Notes: generated by a model from the letters alone, not told the origin. Positions 35,439 to 45,886 are shown, numbered from the stretch's first letter. The stretch is DNA of 64,000 bases from Verrucomicrobium sp. BvORR106 (GCF_000739655.1 NZ_BATR01000146.1:22609-86608), one strand, 5' to 3'. Numbers and translations are program-made.

Positions 35439-35612
35439 CATTGGCCCAACCTCTATCACCCGCTGGATCCAGCCTCCACGCATCGAATCAAGGAGGGTCA
35501 GGTGTCCGACTTCGGCATGAACTCCGACCCCACCCCTGACTTTGGCGGGCGGGTCATTCCGGTCGCCGACTTCAAAAAGGAAGTTCAGGCACTGCTGCCA
35601 AAGCAAAAATAG
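35439..35612 (+). pseudogene. C-terminal gene remnant
   Basis: In another frame the sequence reads HWPNLYHPLDPASTHRIKEG, continues through VSDFGMNSDPTPDFGGRVIP and ends VADFKKEVQALLPKQK at a TAG. There is no start for a normal gene, and the frame becomes meaningless upstream where the broken ORF ends. It looks like the 3' stump of a chromosomal gene into which the Argonaute island was inserted. Family not recognised. Confidence 0.35.
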
Positions 35613-36343
35613 GCGAGACAGAGGAAGGGAGGCCATGCCAGCAGCAGGCGAGGAGATGAGCCGGTGCCAACGCACACCTCTCCCCTCCCCGCCCCAACCC
35701 TCTGCGGCTGATGGAGCCCCCTGAGAAGCCCGGGGAGCGCCCGCATCCTGCGGGCTGTTCGCGGCATCTTGCCGCGAACGTCAGTCAGTTCGCGACGTCG
35801 CATCCAAATGACGTGGAGGTGTTGAAGGCGATGGGGAAGAAGCGGATGCTGTCGGCCTTCCCACCTGATCATCTGCTGCGGCAGTACCCAACGTTAACTC
35901 GCTTAGGGCTCGTCCAACGTTGGGCTGTGTTAGAGATCCCCGCTGGGGATCAGCTTCCGATGGAGGCGGGCACCTCCAGGTGGTTCCTGGGCGGCCACCC
36001 CAAATGCGTGGCAGACGCTGCAGCCAGTGCCTCCTCACGTCGACAACTACAGGGGCGCTGGGAAGATTGGCGATCAAACACCAGTGGGTGGGAGGAGAGG
36101 CGTGAGCTATCGGCGCGCGTGCGGATACCGTAGCTGTTTGAGAATGCCTTCTGCCATGGGGCCAACAACACCGGTCGTAGTTGTCGACGTGAGGAGGCAC
36201 TAACTTCCCGGTCTGCGATGTTTCCTCGTGGAGATCAGCCAAGAGCCCAAGGGCTACTCCTTGACCGCGAGGCGAAGCAGCATCTTCCCCCCAGACATCC
36301 CCTTCCCCTTCCTCTTAAGGAGCACAAGACATGGCTGCTGGCC
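35613..36343. other. Non-coding region rich in inverted repeats
   Basis: No supported gene. Several perfect hairpins follow each other: GCCCGCA-TCC-TGCGGGC (35739-35756 region), GTTCGCGGC-ATCTT-GCCGCGAAC (ending about 35780), CCCAACGTT (35887-35895) with AACGTTGGG (35916-35924), and GATCCCC-GCT-GGGGATC (35935-35951). The 176-bp element at 36026-36201 completes the set. Confidence 0.6.
36026..36201. repeat. 176-bp element with 25-bp perfect terminal inverted repeats
   Basis: The arms at 36026-36050 and 36177-36201 are perfect reverse complements (outer end AGTGCCTCCTCACGTCGACA, then ACTAC). The 126-bp interior has no coding sense. The shape is that of a miniature inverted-repeat element, but no target-site duplication is visible outside the arms. 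Confidence 0.7.
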
Positions 36344-37270
36344 CTACCCCGCACCCCCTGTCCCCCGCCCCAGCCGGGACTTCAGGGCGATCATGCGGCC
36401 GAGGGTCTCGGTGATCGGGAGGGACGCGGGCGGCTCCAGGGCGGCACCGATGCGGGCGAGTTCGAGGTTCAGGTAGTCGATCTCCGTCTCCCGGTTCTCC
36501 CGCAGGTCCTGCAGCGTCGAGATGGCCTGGGTGGAGTTGGCGCTGATCTTCAGCACCCGCTCCATGAGGGCCTCGACCTCCACGGGGATGCCCAGACGGT
36601 TCGCCAGGGTGACGCCCTCGGTGACGATCTTGCGCGCCAGGTCTCGGGCCTCTTCGTTCTTTGAGAACAGGCTGTTGTCCACCTCCAGCAACGGGCAGAC
36701 GGCGTTGAACACACAGTTGATAATGGTCTTCGTCCAGGCCTCGCGCTGGATGTCCGCCTCCGCCCGCAAAGGGAAGCCGACCGTATGAAGCGCGGCCAGA
36801 CAGGCCTGCAGCCGCTCCTCCGTGCCGGTGACGACTCCCACCGGCGAGGGCGTGACGGCGCGGAAGCGGAAGCCCTTTTTCAGATCGCCTTCGCTCACGA
36901 CATACAACACGGACCGGTAAATCTCCTGAAACCCGGCCTCTACAAACGGGCGCTCCACGCCCAGCCCATTCTGCATGATGACCACCGGCCCGCTCACCAG
37001 CGGAGCCAGCCGCCGGGCCAGGGCCGCATTGGCATGCGCCTTGGTGGCAATGACCACCGGCCCCTTGATCTCCCCCAACCGACCGATGCCAACCGTCTGA
37101 AGGGGCAGGTCCAGCGCCCGGTCAGCCACCGTGACGGGGACGGTCACCGTCTGCTCTGGCGCGTCTTCCTCACTGGCGCGGACGCCGATCACTGGCCGCC
37201 CCGCGGCAGCGAGACAAGCCATCAAAGGCACCCCGACGGCGCCGCATCCAATCACGTAAACAGGTTCCAT
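36344..37270 (-). CDS. Ketopantoate reductase family protein (PanE/ApbA-like)
   Basis: A 308-residue protein with N-terminal Rossmann motif VYVIGCGAVGVPLMACL, MQNGLGVERPF and the C-terminal helical ApbA_C domain including the catalytic-type Lys in AWTKTIINCVFNAVCPLLE. The family reduces 2-dehydropantoate to pantoate with NADPH in coenzyme A synthesis, but many members act on other 2-keto acids. The GxGAxG motif here reads GCGAVG, which is acceptable. It stands alone between the repeat region and the amidohydrolase, so context does not show whether it is the pantoate enzyme. C-terminus is Gly-rich and slightly extended. Confidence 0.88.
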   Translation of the reverse strand: MEPVYVIGCGAVGVPLMACLAAAGRPVIGVRASEEDAPEQTVTVPVTVADRALDLPLQTVGIGRLGEIKGPVVIATKAHANAALARRLAPLVSGPVVIMQNGLGVERPFVEAGFQEIYRSVLYVVSEGDLKKGFRFRAVTPSPVGVVTGTEERLQACLAALHTVGFPLRAEADIQREAWTKTIINCVFNAVCPLLEVDNSLFSKNEEARDLARKIVTEGVTLANRLGIPVEVEALMERVLKISANSTQAISTLQDLRENRETEIDYLNLELARIGAALEPPASLPITETLGRMIALKSRLGRGTGGAG

Positions 37271-37850
37271 AGGTTGTAGCAGGAAGGTTCGAGGGAGGTC
37301 AGACCCTTTTCCCTACGCTAGAATTGGTGTGCTGGACGCCTGGGGTAATTCCCGGGCTGGGCGCTGCCCATGAGTGTCATTTCCGTGAACCCCAGAGAGC
37401 CGGGACGGCTCTTCTACCTTGCCCGGCGCAACGCCTGCCGGGAGGCTCAAAGTAGTGGTAGGCTTTAGCCTGCCTTTTCCAGCGAAGGAGGAAATGGGCA
37501 ATCGGGATAGAATGCGATGACTGTCTGCAACGCCCTCGGTTTCTCGACTGAGCCGCCTAAAGACGGTACTCCAACCCTGCCGACGGTCATCTAAGATCAT
37601 TTGGAGGTTGGGGGCCCATGCGACGTCAGGTGAGCGGAGGGGACTGGCGATCAAGGGACGTTTGGTGCGTGAGCCGGTTGGCACAACCGGACTACGCCTA
37701 TAGCGATCTCTTGTGCGAGAGCTCAGGTCTTGTGTCTGGTGTCTTCTAGTCTGGCGTCTCATCAAACCCTTTGTGCCTTCGTGCCTTTGTGTGAGAACTC
37801 TCAGGTTTTGCGACGTAGATGTTTGCGTCCCGCGAATGCCATGCCCTGAA
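37271..37850. other. 580-bp intergenic mosaic of dispersed repeats
   Basis: No gene. In order it holds a half copy of the 71-bp element (37394-37417), a fragment of the GCTTTAGCCTGCC family (about 37450-37480), the GCCGCCTAAAGACGGTACTCC family (about 37546-37600), a roughly 100-bp block (37661-37760) repeated in reverse at 39343-39436 and 41757-41849, and TTTGTGCCTTCGTGCC (about 37767-37798). Confidence 0.7.
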
Positions 37851-39164
<1,314 letters not shown>

Positions 39165-39197
39165 GGCCAGGCCTCGGGGCAGCTTGAGGTCGGGACT

Positions 39198-39273
39198 GTA
39201 GAAGAACCGTCTCGGTTCTTGTTCCTCGAACCACCCAACGTGCGCCATGCAAGAGCCGGGACGTCTCTTCTAC
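39198..39273 (+). repeat. 71-bp two-hairpin element (76-bp variant)
   Basis: Starts GTAGAAGAACCG and ends CTTCTAC like the array at 29604. The linker between hairpins is about 5 bp longer, and one base of hairpin 2 is mismatched (ACGTCTCTT). Confidence 0.85.
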
Positions 39274-39530
39274 CTTGCTCTGTGGCGACGCCTGCCGTGA
39301 AGCTTAAAGGAGGCGGGGGTTGTAGCCCTGCCCGCTGCGCGGGAGACTCCAGACTAGAAGACACAAGACACAAGACCTGAGCTCTCGCACAAGAGGTCGC
39401 CACAGGCGTAGTCCGGTTGTGCCAACCGGCTCACCAGCCAAACGTCCCACGATCATCTCCCCGCTCCGCCCACTCCACATACGCGGGGCTGGGAACCCCC
39501 GCCTCCTTTACTGATTGCGGCGTTCTCAAT

Positions 39531-39601
39531 GTGGAAGAACCGTCTCGGTTCTTGTTCTTCGAACCACCCAGCGCACCCAAGAGCCGGGACGGCTCTTCTA
39601 C
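39531..39601 (+). repeat. 71-bp two-hairpin element
   Basis: Exactly 71 bp, starting GTGGAAGAACCG and ending CTTCTAC, with both hairpins perfect. Same orientation as all others. Confidence 0.88.
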
Positions 39602-39998
39602 CTTGCCCCAGAGCGACGCCTGCGGGGAAGCTTAAAGGAGTGTTAGGCTTTAGCCTGCTTTTTCGAGCGAAGGGGGAAATGGACAATCGAGCTTGATTGC
39701 CAGACCGTCTGCAACGCCCTCAGTTTATCGACTGAGCCGTCCCGCAACGCGCGGACGGTACTCCAACCCTGCCGGCGGATGTTTAGGATAAATTGGAGGT
39801 TGGGGGCCGATGAGACGTCACATACGCGGGGCTAGGAACCCCCGCCTCCTTTAAGCTTCCCCACCCTTTGTGCCTTCGTGCCTTTGTGTGAGGAAACTCA
39901 GGTCTGGCAGTCTGGCGCCTTCTTCACTACAGGTCCCACTATGGTGTGATCTCCCTCCCCTTGTGCTCCCACCCAGTCCAGACAAGCATTCCCTCACC

Positions 39999-41588
39999 AT
40001 GCGAATCACAAGCCGCTTTCAATCCGTGCGCCACACGGCACTCCCTCTCTGTCTCGCCCTGATGGCCGCCAGCGCAGGGGCCGCGGATCCAGTGCCCCCA
40101 ACTCCCGCCACGCTCTCCCCCAATCAACTGACTCTCGCGACGGGCAATCCCTCCCTGGCGCTCATGTCGAGCAGCCCTGTTCAGCTCCCCGTCTGGTCGT
40201 TATCCGGAGGCACGGTGGGGCAGTCGGTGGCCGGGCTGGTGACAGGGCTGCCCAGCGATTGCGCGGCGGTGAAGGTGGAGGTGGTGGTGACCCAGACGGA
40301 TGCCTCCACGAGCCCGGCGTTTGAGGACGTTTACCGGGTGCATCTCTCCCAGATGATCGGAGACGGCCCGTTCACGGCCCGCTACAAGCTGGGCACGCCG
40401 GTGCGGACCACGTTGCCCGCGGGACCGTTCCACACCCGCACCATCGTACTGGAGTCCTACTACGAGCTGGTGCCGGGCGCGCCGCTCTGGGTACGCCTGC
40501 AGCGGGAGCCTGGCGATCCGGCAGACACATTTACCCACCCGGCCGGTCTGGCCTTGGTGAAGGTGACGCCGGTGCAGGTGCCCAAGAAGGCGCACGTCGT
40601 GGAGGACGTGAAGGGCTACAACTCCTGGCCGATGCTGCAGGCCATCGGCGACAAGCTCGTGTGCGTGTACACCCGGGGCTCCGGGCACACGATCGGCGAA
40701 GACGCCCGCGCCACCTATGCGCGCACCTCCACGGATGGAGGCAAGACCTGGACGCAGGAAACAACGGTGGCCAATTCACCGGGGTACGGCGATGTCCCCG
40801 TGGGGAAAGGGCTGGATGCCAACGGGGCGATGCTCCTCTGGGTGCGCCGCGTGGGGAAAGAGCGCATCCACGATCTGTACCGCAGCACGGACGGGGTGAC
40901 CTTTACCCTGCTGGCGACGCCCCAGCTGGCGGTGTCTCCCATGCAGATCACCGACGTCTTTGCCGTGCCGCAGGTCGGGCTGATGGCCCTGTGGTTCGCA
41001 GGAAACTACACGGACGAACCCACCAACTCCTGGGGCATCGTGACCAGCAGCGACAACGGCACCACCTGGACCCAGACCACCGTGGAATCCGAGCTACCCA
41101 AAGCAGAGTGGCCCACCGAGCCCTCCGCCGTGTACCTGGGCGACGGCAAGATCCTGGTCATCGCCCGCACAGAGTCAGGAGTTCTGACCACGGACCGAGC
41201 CCAGTTCCAGATCGTATCCACCGACAACGGCGCGAACTGGAAGCGCTCGCGCACAAACATCGGCGACATAACCGGCTCCACCCCGAGCTTGATCCTCGAT
41301 GCCAAGACGGGCCTGCTGAGCAACTACCACTACCACCGCGGTCACGGCATCGTGCGGCGTCGGGTGGTGGATCCGGACACCATTTTCAACGCCCCGCTCA
41401 AATGGCCCGCGTCAGAAGCCATCGCCACCGGGAGCGCGGTCACGTGGGATGCAGGCAATGCGAACGCCACCGTGATCGGCGACACCCACTACGTGTCCTT
41501 CTACTCCGGCAAGGCACCAAACACGACTGTGCTGGTGGCCGAGGTGCAGGCGCCGGGGGTGGTGGAGAAGGAGGGATCGCGGAAATAG
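39999..41588 (+). CDS. Secreted sialidase-like beta-propeller protein
   Basis: A 529-residue exported protein with signal peptide (ALPLCLALMAASAGAA). Residues about 40-195 form an N-terminal beta-rich domain without a name. The rest is a sialidase-type propeller with Asp boxes STDGGKTW (244-251), SSDNGTTW (350-357) and STDNGANW (407-414). Arg residues that could form the sialidase triad are present (VYTRGSG near 225, VIARTESG near 390), but I cannot assign them safely. It may act on sialic acids or other exo-linked sugars. The start is the ATG at 39999, just before the signal peptide; the longer frame begins in a dispersed repeat. Confidence 0.85.
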   Translation: MRITSRFQSVRHTALPLCLALMAASAGAADPVPPTPATLSPNQLTLATGNPSLALMSSSPVQLPVWSLSGGTVGQSVAGLVTGLPSDCAAVKVEVVVTQTDASTSPAFEDVYRVHLSQMIGDGPFTARYKLGTPVRTTLPAGPFHTRTIVLESYYELVPGAPLWVRLQREPGDPADTFTHPAGLALVKVTPVQVPKKAHVVEDVKGYNSWPMLQAIGDKLVCVYTRGSGHTIGEDARATYARTSTDGGKTWTQETTVANSPGYGDVPVGKGLDANGAMLLWVRRVGKERIHDLYRSTDGVTFTLLATPQLAVSPMQITDVFAVPQVGLMALWFAGNYTDEPTNSWGIVTSSDNGTTWTQTTVESELPKAEWPTEPSAVYLGDGKILVIARTESGVLTTDRAQFQIVSTDNGANWKRSRTNIGDITGSTPSLILDAKTGLLSNYHYHRGHGIVRRRVVDPDTIFNAPLKWPASEAIATGSAVTWDAGNANATVIGDTHYVSFYSGKAPNTTVLVAEVQAPGVVEKEGSRK

Positions 41589-41933
41589 AGGCGATGGAGT
41601 GCTGGAAGAAATGCTCCCAAGCCACTTGGGTTGTAGGGCGACCGCTCCGGCTGCCTCGCCCCGCCCCTGATGAGTCATTCTCACACAAAGGCACGAAGGC
41701 ACAAAGGACGGCTCAGTCACACGAGGCGGGGGTTCCTAGCCCTGCCCGCTGCGCGGGAGACGCCAGACTAGAAGACACAAGACTCAAGACCTGAGCTCTC
41801 GCACGAGAGGTCGCCACAGGCGTAGTCCGGTTGTCCCAACCGGCTCACCATCCAAACGTCCCTCGATCCTCGCCCCGCTCCGCACACCCCACACACCGCA
41901 AGGCAGGCCCCCCCGGCTCCTTTATGCTGCCAG

Positions 41934-42004
41934 CCTTGATCAACCGTCCCAGTACTTGATCCCCGCACCATCCAGCGCCCCAAGAGCCGGGACGGCTCTT
42001 CTAC
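41934..42004 (+). repeat. 71-bp two-hairpin element, decayed left half
   Basis: The right hairpin is perfect (AAGAGCCG-GGA-CGGCTCTT) and the end is CTTCTAC. The left hairpin has several substitutions but the total length is still 71 bp. Confidence 0.7.
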
Positions 42005-42031
42005 CTTTCCCAAAACAACGCCTGCCGGAAG

Positions 42032-42109
42032 AAAGTAGTGCTGGGCTTTAGCCTGGCTCATCGCACGTCTCCCGTCTTCCGCCGCCAGGCTAAAGCCCGG
42101 CACTACTTT
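42032..42109. repeat. 78-bp palindromic element, GCTTTAGCC family
   Basis: The arms begin AAAGTAGTGCTGGGCTTTAG and end with the complementary CTAAAGCCCGGCACTACTTT, with about 27 bp pairing on each side. A sister copy lies at 45203-45279. Half copies occur near 37450 and 39645. Confidence 0.8.
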
Positions 42110-42121
42110 GCGCTCAACAGC

Positions 42122-42192
42122 CTCGAACAACCATCCCGCTGCTTGTTCCTCAAATCCCCCAGCGCCCCCAAGAGCCGAGACGGCTCTTCTAC
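42122..42192 (+). repeat. 71-bp two-hairpin element, altered left hairpin
   Basis: Length 71 bp and perfect right hairpin. The left hairpin is changed at several positions but still ends CTTGTTCC. It lies directly before the second histidine kinase gene. Confidence 0.75.
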
Positions 42193-42240
42193 ATTGCTCT
42201 GCGGCACCGCCTGCCGGATAAAGTACCGTTAGCCTCGCAC

Positions 42241-44313
42241 ATGTCATTGCCGCCAACACCCCACCCCAGCCCGCCGCGCCAACGGCGTGCGGCCGGGATG
42301 GCCATGGCCTGGGGCCTTTGCGTGGCCTTGAGCGGCCTCATCCTCCCCTCCGCCCACGCTGCCGAGGCCCCGCTCACCACGGCGGTGGAGGTGCGTTCCT
42401 TGCGCGAGGAGGAGGCGGCCAAGAAGCTGCCGGTGGAACTCCGCGGGACGGTCGTCTTCATCGAGGGGCCAAACGGGGCCATCGTGATCCAGGACAGCAC
42501 GGCGGGCACCTATTTCCGCGGTCAGAACGAGACCTCCCTCCAGCCGGGCGATGAGGTCCAGGTCAAAGGGGTCACCACCCCGGGGACGTACCTGCCGGGC
42601 ATCGAGCAGGCGAGCTATGTGAAGCTGGGGCATCGGGAGCTGCCCCCGGCTCTGCCGACAACTTATGCGGACATCCTCTCGGGGCGCTACTTCTTCCAAC
42701 GCATCGCGGTGGAGGGCATCGTGCATGCGGTGGTGCCCACGAGCGATGAATCACGCTCCATCCTGACCCTGGCCCTTGGGCAGGATCTGCTGGAGGTGCG
42801 CATCTGCGCGCCGCCACAGGAAGGCAGACTGCTCACAGACAGCCGCGTCCGTATCGAGGGCCTGGCCGCAGGCGGCGTGAACCAGCGTCGGCAGTTGGTG
42901 CAAGCCATCGCCTGGGTGCATGACTGGAGCGGTCTGCAGGTGATCAAGCCCGCGCCTCCAGAGAACGAGATGCCGCTGATCTCCGGCAGCAAGTTGCTGG
43001 CGTTCGATGCGCTCGGCCAGGACAGGCATCGCGTGCGCATCGCAGGCACGGTCATCGCTGCTTTTCCGGATGGAGAGATCTTTGTGCGGGATGATGCGAC
43101 CGCATTGCGGATGCAGATGCTCAAGCATCTGCCCCTGCCCCTGGGCACGCGGGTGGAGGTCATCGGCTTCCCCAAGATGCAGCGTTTCAGCGCCTCTCTG
43201 GTGCATGCGCAGGTGCTGCGGCAAGAGCCCGGCCCGGTGCCTGCCGCGATCGCCGTGAGCCTGGCGGACCTCATCAAGGGAAAGCATGACAACGATCTCG
43301 TCACCGTGACGGCCGACCTCACGAGCAGCTTCCAAACCGAAGACGGTCACGTGCTGGTGCTCCAGGAAGGGGGTCGCTCGCTCCGCGTGCAGATGCCCGC
43401 AGATGGCCGTCAATTGCCCGCCGGTGCCCGCGTGCAGGTGACGGGCATTTGCCTGGTGGACTCCAACACTGCCTCTGGCACGACCTCCACGCCACGCAGT
43501 GCGCATCTGCGCGCCCGCTCGGCCAGCGATGTCGCGGTGCTCAGCGCCCCGCCGTGGTGGACCGCGCGGCGACTCGCACTGGCCGTAGGCCTGCTGCTGC
43601 TGGCGATGGCCCTCTGCGCCCTGTGGATTGCCTTCCTGCGCCGCCAGGTGCGTCGCCAGACCCAGGCGCTCCGCCGCCAGATCCAGCACGAGGCCACGCT
43701 GGAGGAGCGCCAGCGGATCGCGCGTGAGTTTCATGATACCCTGGAGCAGGGGCTCACCGGGCTGGCGTTGCGGCTGGATGCCGTGAAGGCGCGGGGTGCC
43801 GATGAGAAAAGCGGCCGCCTGCTGCAGGCCTCGCGTCGGCTCGTCTCCCAGATCCATGAGGAAACCCGCAGCCTGGTCTCCGAGCTGCGCCAGCCCTCTC
43901 ATGAGGCGCTGGACCTCAAGACCGAGCTGGCCAAGATCGCAGAAGAGCACACCAACGACTGCGGCCCCGCTGTGGAGTTCCAGGCAGACTCCCCGCTGCC
44001 CGCGCTGCCTTCGCACATCGTGCACCACCTGAAGATGATCGCCCGCGAGGCCGTGACCAATGCGCTGAAACATGCCCAGGCATTGCATGTGGTAATGCGG
44101 GTGCATATGCAGTCGCAATGCCTGCGCATTGCCGTGGCAGATGACGGGCAGGGCTTTGACTTCGAGGCGCGGCATCACGGCCAGGCGGGCCGATTCGGCT
44201 GCATCGGCATCGAGGAGCGCTGCGAGAAGCTGAACGCGACCGCTCACTGGCGCACCGCCCCGGGCCAGGGCACCGTCTTGGAAATAACTTTGCCCCTGAA
44301 CACCGCCGCTTGA
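42241..44313 (+). CDS. Membrane sensor histidine kinase with OB-fold-like sensor (pair 2)
   Basis: A 690-residue paralogue of the kinase at 22293-24389 with the same order of parts: signal segment (GLCVALSGLILPSAHA), tandem OB-like modules (ELRGTVVFIEGPNGAIVIQD, VRIAGTVIAAFPDGEIFVRD, VTVTADLTSSFQTEDGH), one transmembrane helix (LALAVGLLLLAMALCALWI), HisKA_3 with His498 in RQRIAREFHDTLEQG, and HATPase (VADDGQGFDFEARHHG). The phosphorylation helix is identical over 15 residues between the copies. It is followed at 10 bp by its response regulator. Unlike pair 1 it is not attached to a PSD1/DUF1501 operon; a sialidase gene lies upstream beyond repeats. Confidence 0.92.
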   Translation: MSLPPTPHPSPPRQRRAAGMAMAWGLCVALSGLILPSAHAAEAPLTTAVEVRSLREEEAAKKLPVELRGTVVFIEGPNGAIVIQDSTAGTYFRGQNETSLQPGDEVQVKGVTTPGTYLPGIEQASYVKLGHRELPPALPTTYADILSGRYFFQRIAVEGIVHAVVPTSDESRSILTLALGQDLLEVRICAPPQEGRLLTDSRVRIEGLAAGGVNQRRQLVQAIAWVHDWSGLQVIKPAPPENEMPLISGSKLLAFDALGQDRHRVRIAGTVIAAFPDGEIFVRDDATALRMQMLKHLPLPLGTRVEVIGFPKMQRFSASLVHAQVLRQEPGPVPAAIAVSLADLIKGKHDNDLVTVTADLTSSFQTEDGHVLVLQEGGRSLRVQMPADGRQLPAGARVQVTGICLVDSNTASGTTSTPRSAHLRARSASDVAVLSAPPWWTARRLALAVGLLLLAMALCALWIAFLRRQVRRQTQALRRQIQHEATLEERQRIAREFHDTLEQGLTGLALRLDAVKARGADEKSGRLLQASRRLVSQIHEETRSLVSELRQPSHEALDLKTELAKIAEEHTNDCGPAVEFQADSPLPALPSHIVHHLKMIAREAVTNALKHAQALHVVMRVHMQSQCLRIAVADDGQGFDFEARHHGQAGRFGCIGIEERCEKLNATAHWRTAPGQGTVLEITLPLNTAA

Positions 44314-44323
44314 GGCCCCTCAT

Positions 44324-44947
44324 ATGACGACCCCGCTGACCCTCCTCATCGTCGATGACCACTTCGTCGTCCGCAGCGGCCTCGTGGCCGCGCTGGAGAT
44401 CGAAGACGACATCGAGATCATCGGCGAGGCCAAGCGCGGTGATCAGGCACTGGAGGCCTACCAACGCCTGCGGCCGAGTGTCGTGCTCATGGACCTGCAA
44501 CTCCCCGGCCTGAGCGGCGTGCAGGCCACGGCGGCGATCTGTGCGCACGACCCCGAGGCGCGCATCCTGGTGTTCTCCACCTTCTCCCATGAGGACGAGA
44601 TCCTCGCTGCGCTGAACGCTGGGGCGGCCGGGTATGTGCAAAAATCCTCCACCCGCGAGGAGCTGCTGGACGCCCTGCGCCGCGTGGCCGCAGGCGGCAC
44701 CTCCCTGCCCCCAGAGCTGGCCCAGCGCCTGGAGAGCCAGCGCATTCGCCTCACCGTCACCCCGCGCGAGCGTGAGGTCCTGGAACTCATCGCCAGCGGC
44801 CAATCCAACAAACGGATCGCCGCCGCCACCGGCATCACGGAGGACACCGTGAAACGCCACGTGACCCACATCCTGGAGAAGCTCGGCGTGAACGACCGCG
44901 CCCAAGCCACGGCTGAGGCGATCCGTCGCGGGATTATCCGGGTGTGA
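44324..44947 (+). CDS. NarL/FixJ-type response regulator (pair 2)
   Basis: A 207-residue paralogue of the regulator at 21673-22296, the same length and with most positions identical. The receiver has DDHFVVRSGL, Asp57 in VLMDLQLPG and the Lys in GYVQKSSTREE. The LuxR helix-turn-helix is REREVLELIASGQSNKRIAA, EDTVKRHVTHILEKLGV. It is cotranscribed with the kinase. Differences in the DNA-binding part are few, so the two regulators might recognise overlapping sites, which opens cross-regulation. Confidence 0.93.
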   Translation: MTTPLTLLIVDDHFVVRSGLVAALEIEDDIEIIGEAKRGDQALEAYQRLRPSVVLMDLQLPGLSGVQATAAICAHDPEARILVFSTFSHEDEILAALNAGAAGYVQKSSTREELLDALRRVAAGGTSLPPELAQRLESQRIRLTVTPREREVLELIASGQSNKRIAAATGITEDTVKRHVTHILEKLGVNDRAQATAEAIRRGIIRV

Positions 44948-44959
44948 TGAGTGGGGATT

Positions 44960-45030
44960 GTAGAAGAACCGTCTCGGTTCTTGTTCGTCGAATCACCCAG
45001 CGCTGCCAAGAGCCGGGACGGCTCTTCTAC
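44960..45030 (+). repeat. 71-bp two-hairpin element
   Basis: A perfect 71-bp copy with both hairpins intact. Being 13 bp after a stop codon, its hairpins could also act as a transcript 3' end. Confidence 0.88.
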
Positions 45031-45202
45031 CTTGCCCAGGGCGACACCAGCCGGGAAGCCTAAAAGAGGCGGGGGTTGCTGGTGTTACGCCCTATAACCT
45101 TAGATGAAGTCTTGAGTTATTCGACTGAGCCGCCTAAAGGCGGTACTCCAACCCTGCCGGCGGACGTTTAGGATAACTTGGTCATCCAAGGCCGATGCCA
45201 CC

Positions 45203-45279
45203 AAAGTAGTGCTGGGCTTTAGCCTGGCAATCGCACGTCTCCCGTCAATCGCCGCCAGGCTAAAGCCTAGCACTACTTT
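45203..45279. repeat. 77-bp palindromic element, GCTTTAGCC family
   Basis: Sister of 42032-42109. The arms start AAAGTAGTGCTGGGCTTTAG and end CTAAAGCCTAGCACTACTTT. Confidence 0.8.
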
Positions 45280-45377
45280 AAGCTTCCCCCCTTTGTGCCT
45301 TCGTGCCTTTGTGTGAGAATTCTCAGGTCTGGCGTCTGATGTCTGGCAGTCTGGTGTCTCCCGCGCAGCGGGCGGCC

Positions 45378-45833
45378 TCAACTCCAGTTCTGCAGTTCCA
45401 GAATGTTCCCCTCGGGATCTTTGGCATACACGACGGTCAGCGTACCCACGCCGGAGACCACGGTGCGGACCACTTCGCCGATGGCGCCGCCGCCTGCGTC
45501 TTGCACCGCCTGGAGAGCTGCTGGCACATCCTCCACCAGGAAGGCCAGGTGGCCGAAGCCGCGCTCGTTCACGACGGGCTCGGGGCGCTCCAGCATCTGG
45601 TCGTAGTTGAAGATCTCCAGCGTTGGCCCATCGGGGCCGTGGCCTGGCAGCGTGAGGTGCATGCCGGTCAGGTGGGCGTTGTCCAGAGCCGTGAGACTGT
45701 CGAGCCACGCGCCGGAGAGATCACGCTCTGGCGGCTTGGGGACGCAGCCAAAGACATCTTGATAAAAAGCCGCCAACCGACGCCAGTCGCGCGCGGTGAG
45801 ATTCGTGTGAACGTACTTGGAGCGGATCGCCAT
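45378..45833 (-). CDS. VOC family protein (glyoxalase-like)
   Basis: A 151-residue VOC protein from the ATG at 45833 (MAIRSKYVHTNLTARDW). The first module has the His ligand (KYVHTNL) and the second has GFGHLAFLVEDVPAALQAV, ending KDPEGNILELQNW with the Glu ligand. The longer frame to 45932 runs into a 71-bp element and is rejected. Substrate unknown. It stands alone between repeat-filled gaps. Confidence 0.9.
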   Translation of the reverse strand: MAIRSKYVHTNLTARDWRRLAAFYQDVFGCVPKPPERDLSGAWLDSLTALDNAHLTGMHLTLPGHGPDGPTLEIFNYDQMLERPEPVVNERGFGHLAFLVEDVPAALQAVQDAGGGAIGEVVRTVVSGVGTLTVVYAKDPEGNILELQNWS

Positions 45834-45886
45834 GACGGAGATGTAGCACAGATCTCGCACCAGGAAATAGGGCGCTACTGGAGACT

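Larger units (their letters stand above)
39165..39998. other. 834-bp intergenic region built of dispersed repeats
   Basis: No gene. It carries two copies of the 71-bp element (39198-39273, with a small insertion, and 39531-39601), the 100-bp block at 39343-39436, a GCTTTAGCCTGC half element near 39645, the CTGAGCCG/GGTACTCCAACC family near 39730-39780, and a TTTGTGCCTTCGTGCC copy near 39864-39892. Confidence 0.75.
41589..42240. other. 652-bp intergenic region built of dispersed repeats
   Basis: No gene. In order: TTCTCACACAAAGGCACGAA (41678-41708, reverse orientation of the copy at 37767), the 100-bp block (41757-41849), a worn 71-bp element (41934-42004), a 78-bp palindrome (42032-42109) and another 71-bp element (42122-42192). 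Confidence 0.75.
44948..45377. other. 430-bp intergenic region built of dispersed repeats
   Basis: No gene. It holds a 71-bp element (44960-45030) 13 bp after the regulator stop, the GCCGCCTAAAGGCGG/TACTCCAACC family (about 45128-45170), the 77-bp palindrome at 45203-45279 and TTTGTGCCTTCGTGCC at 45288-45321. Confidence 0.75.

Noticed and set aside
42751..44247. 498-codon minus-strand open frame
   Set aside because: Antisense to the second histidine kinase; His/Gln/Arg-rich without motifs.
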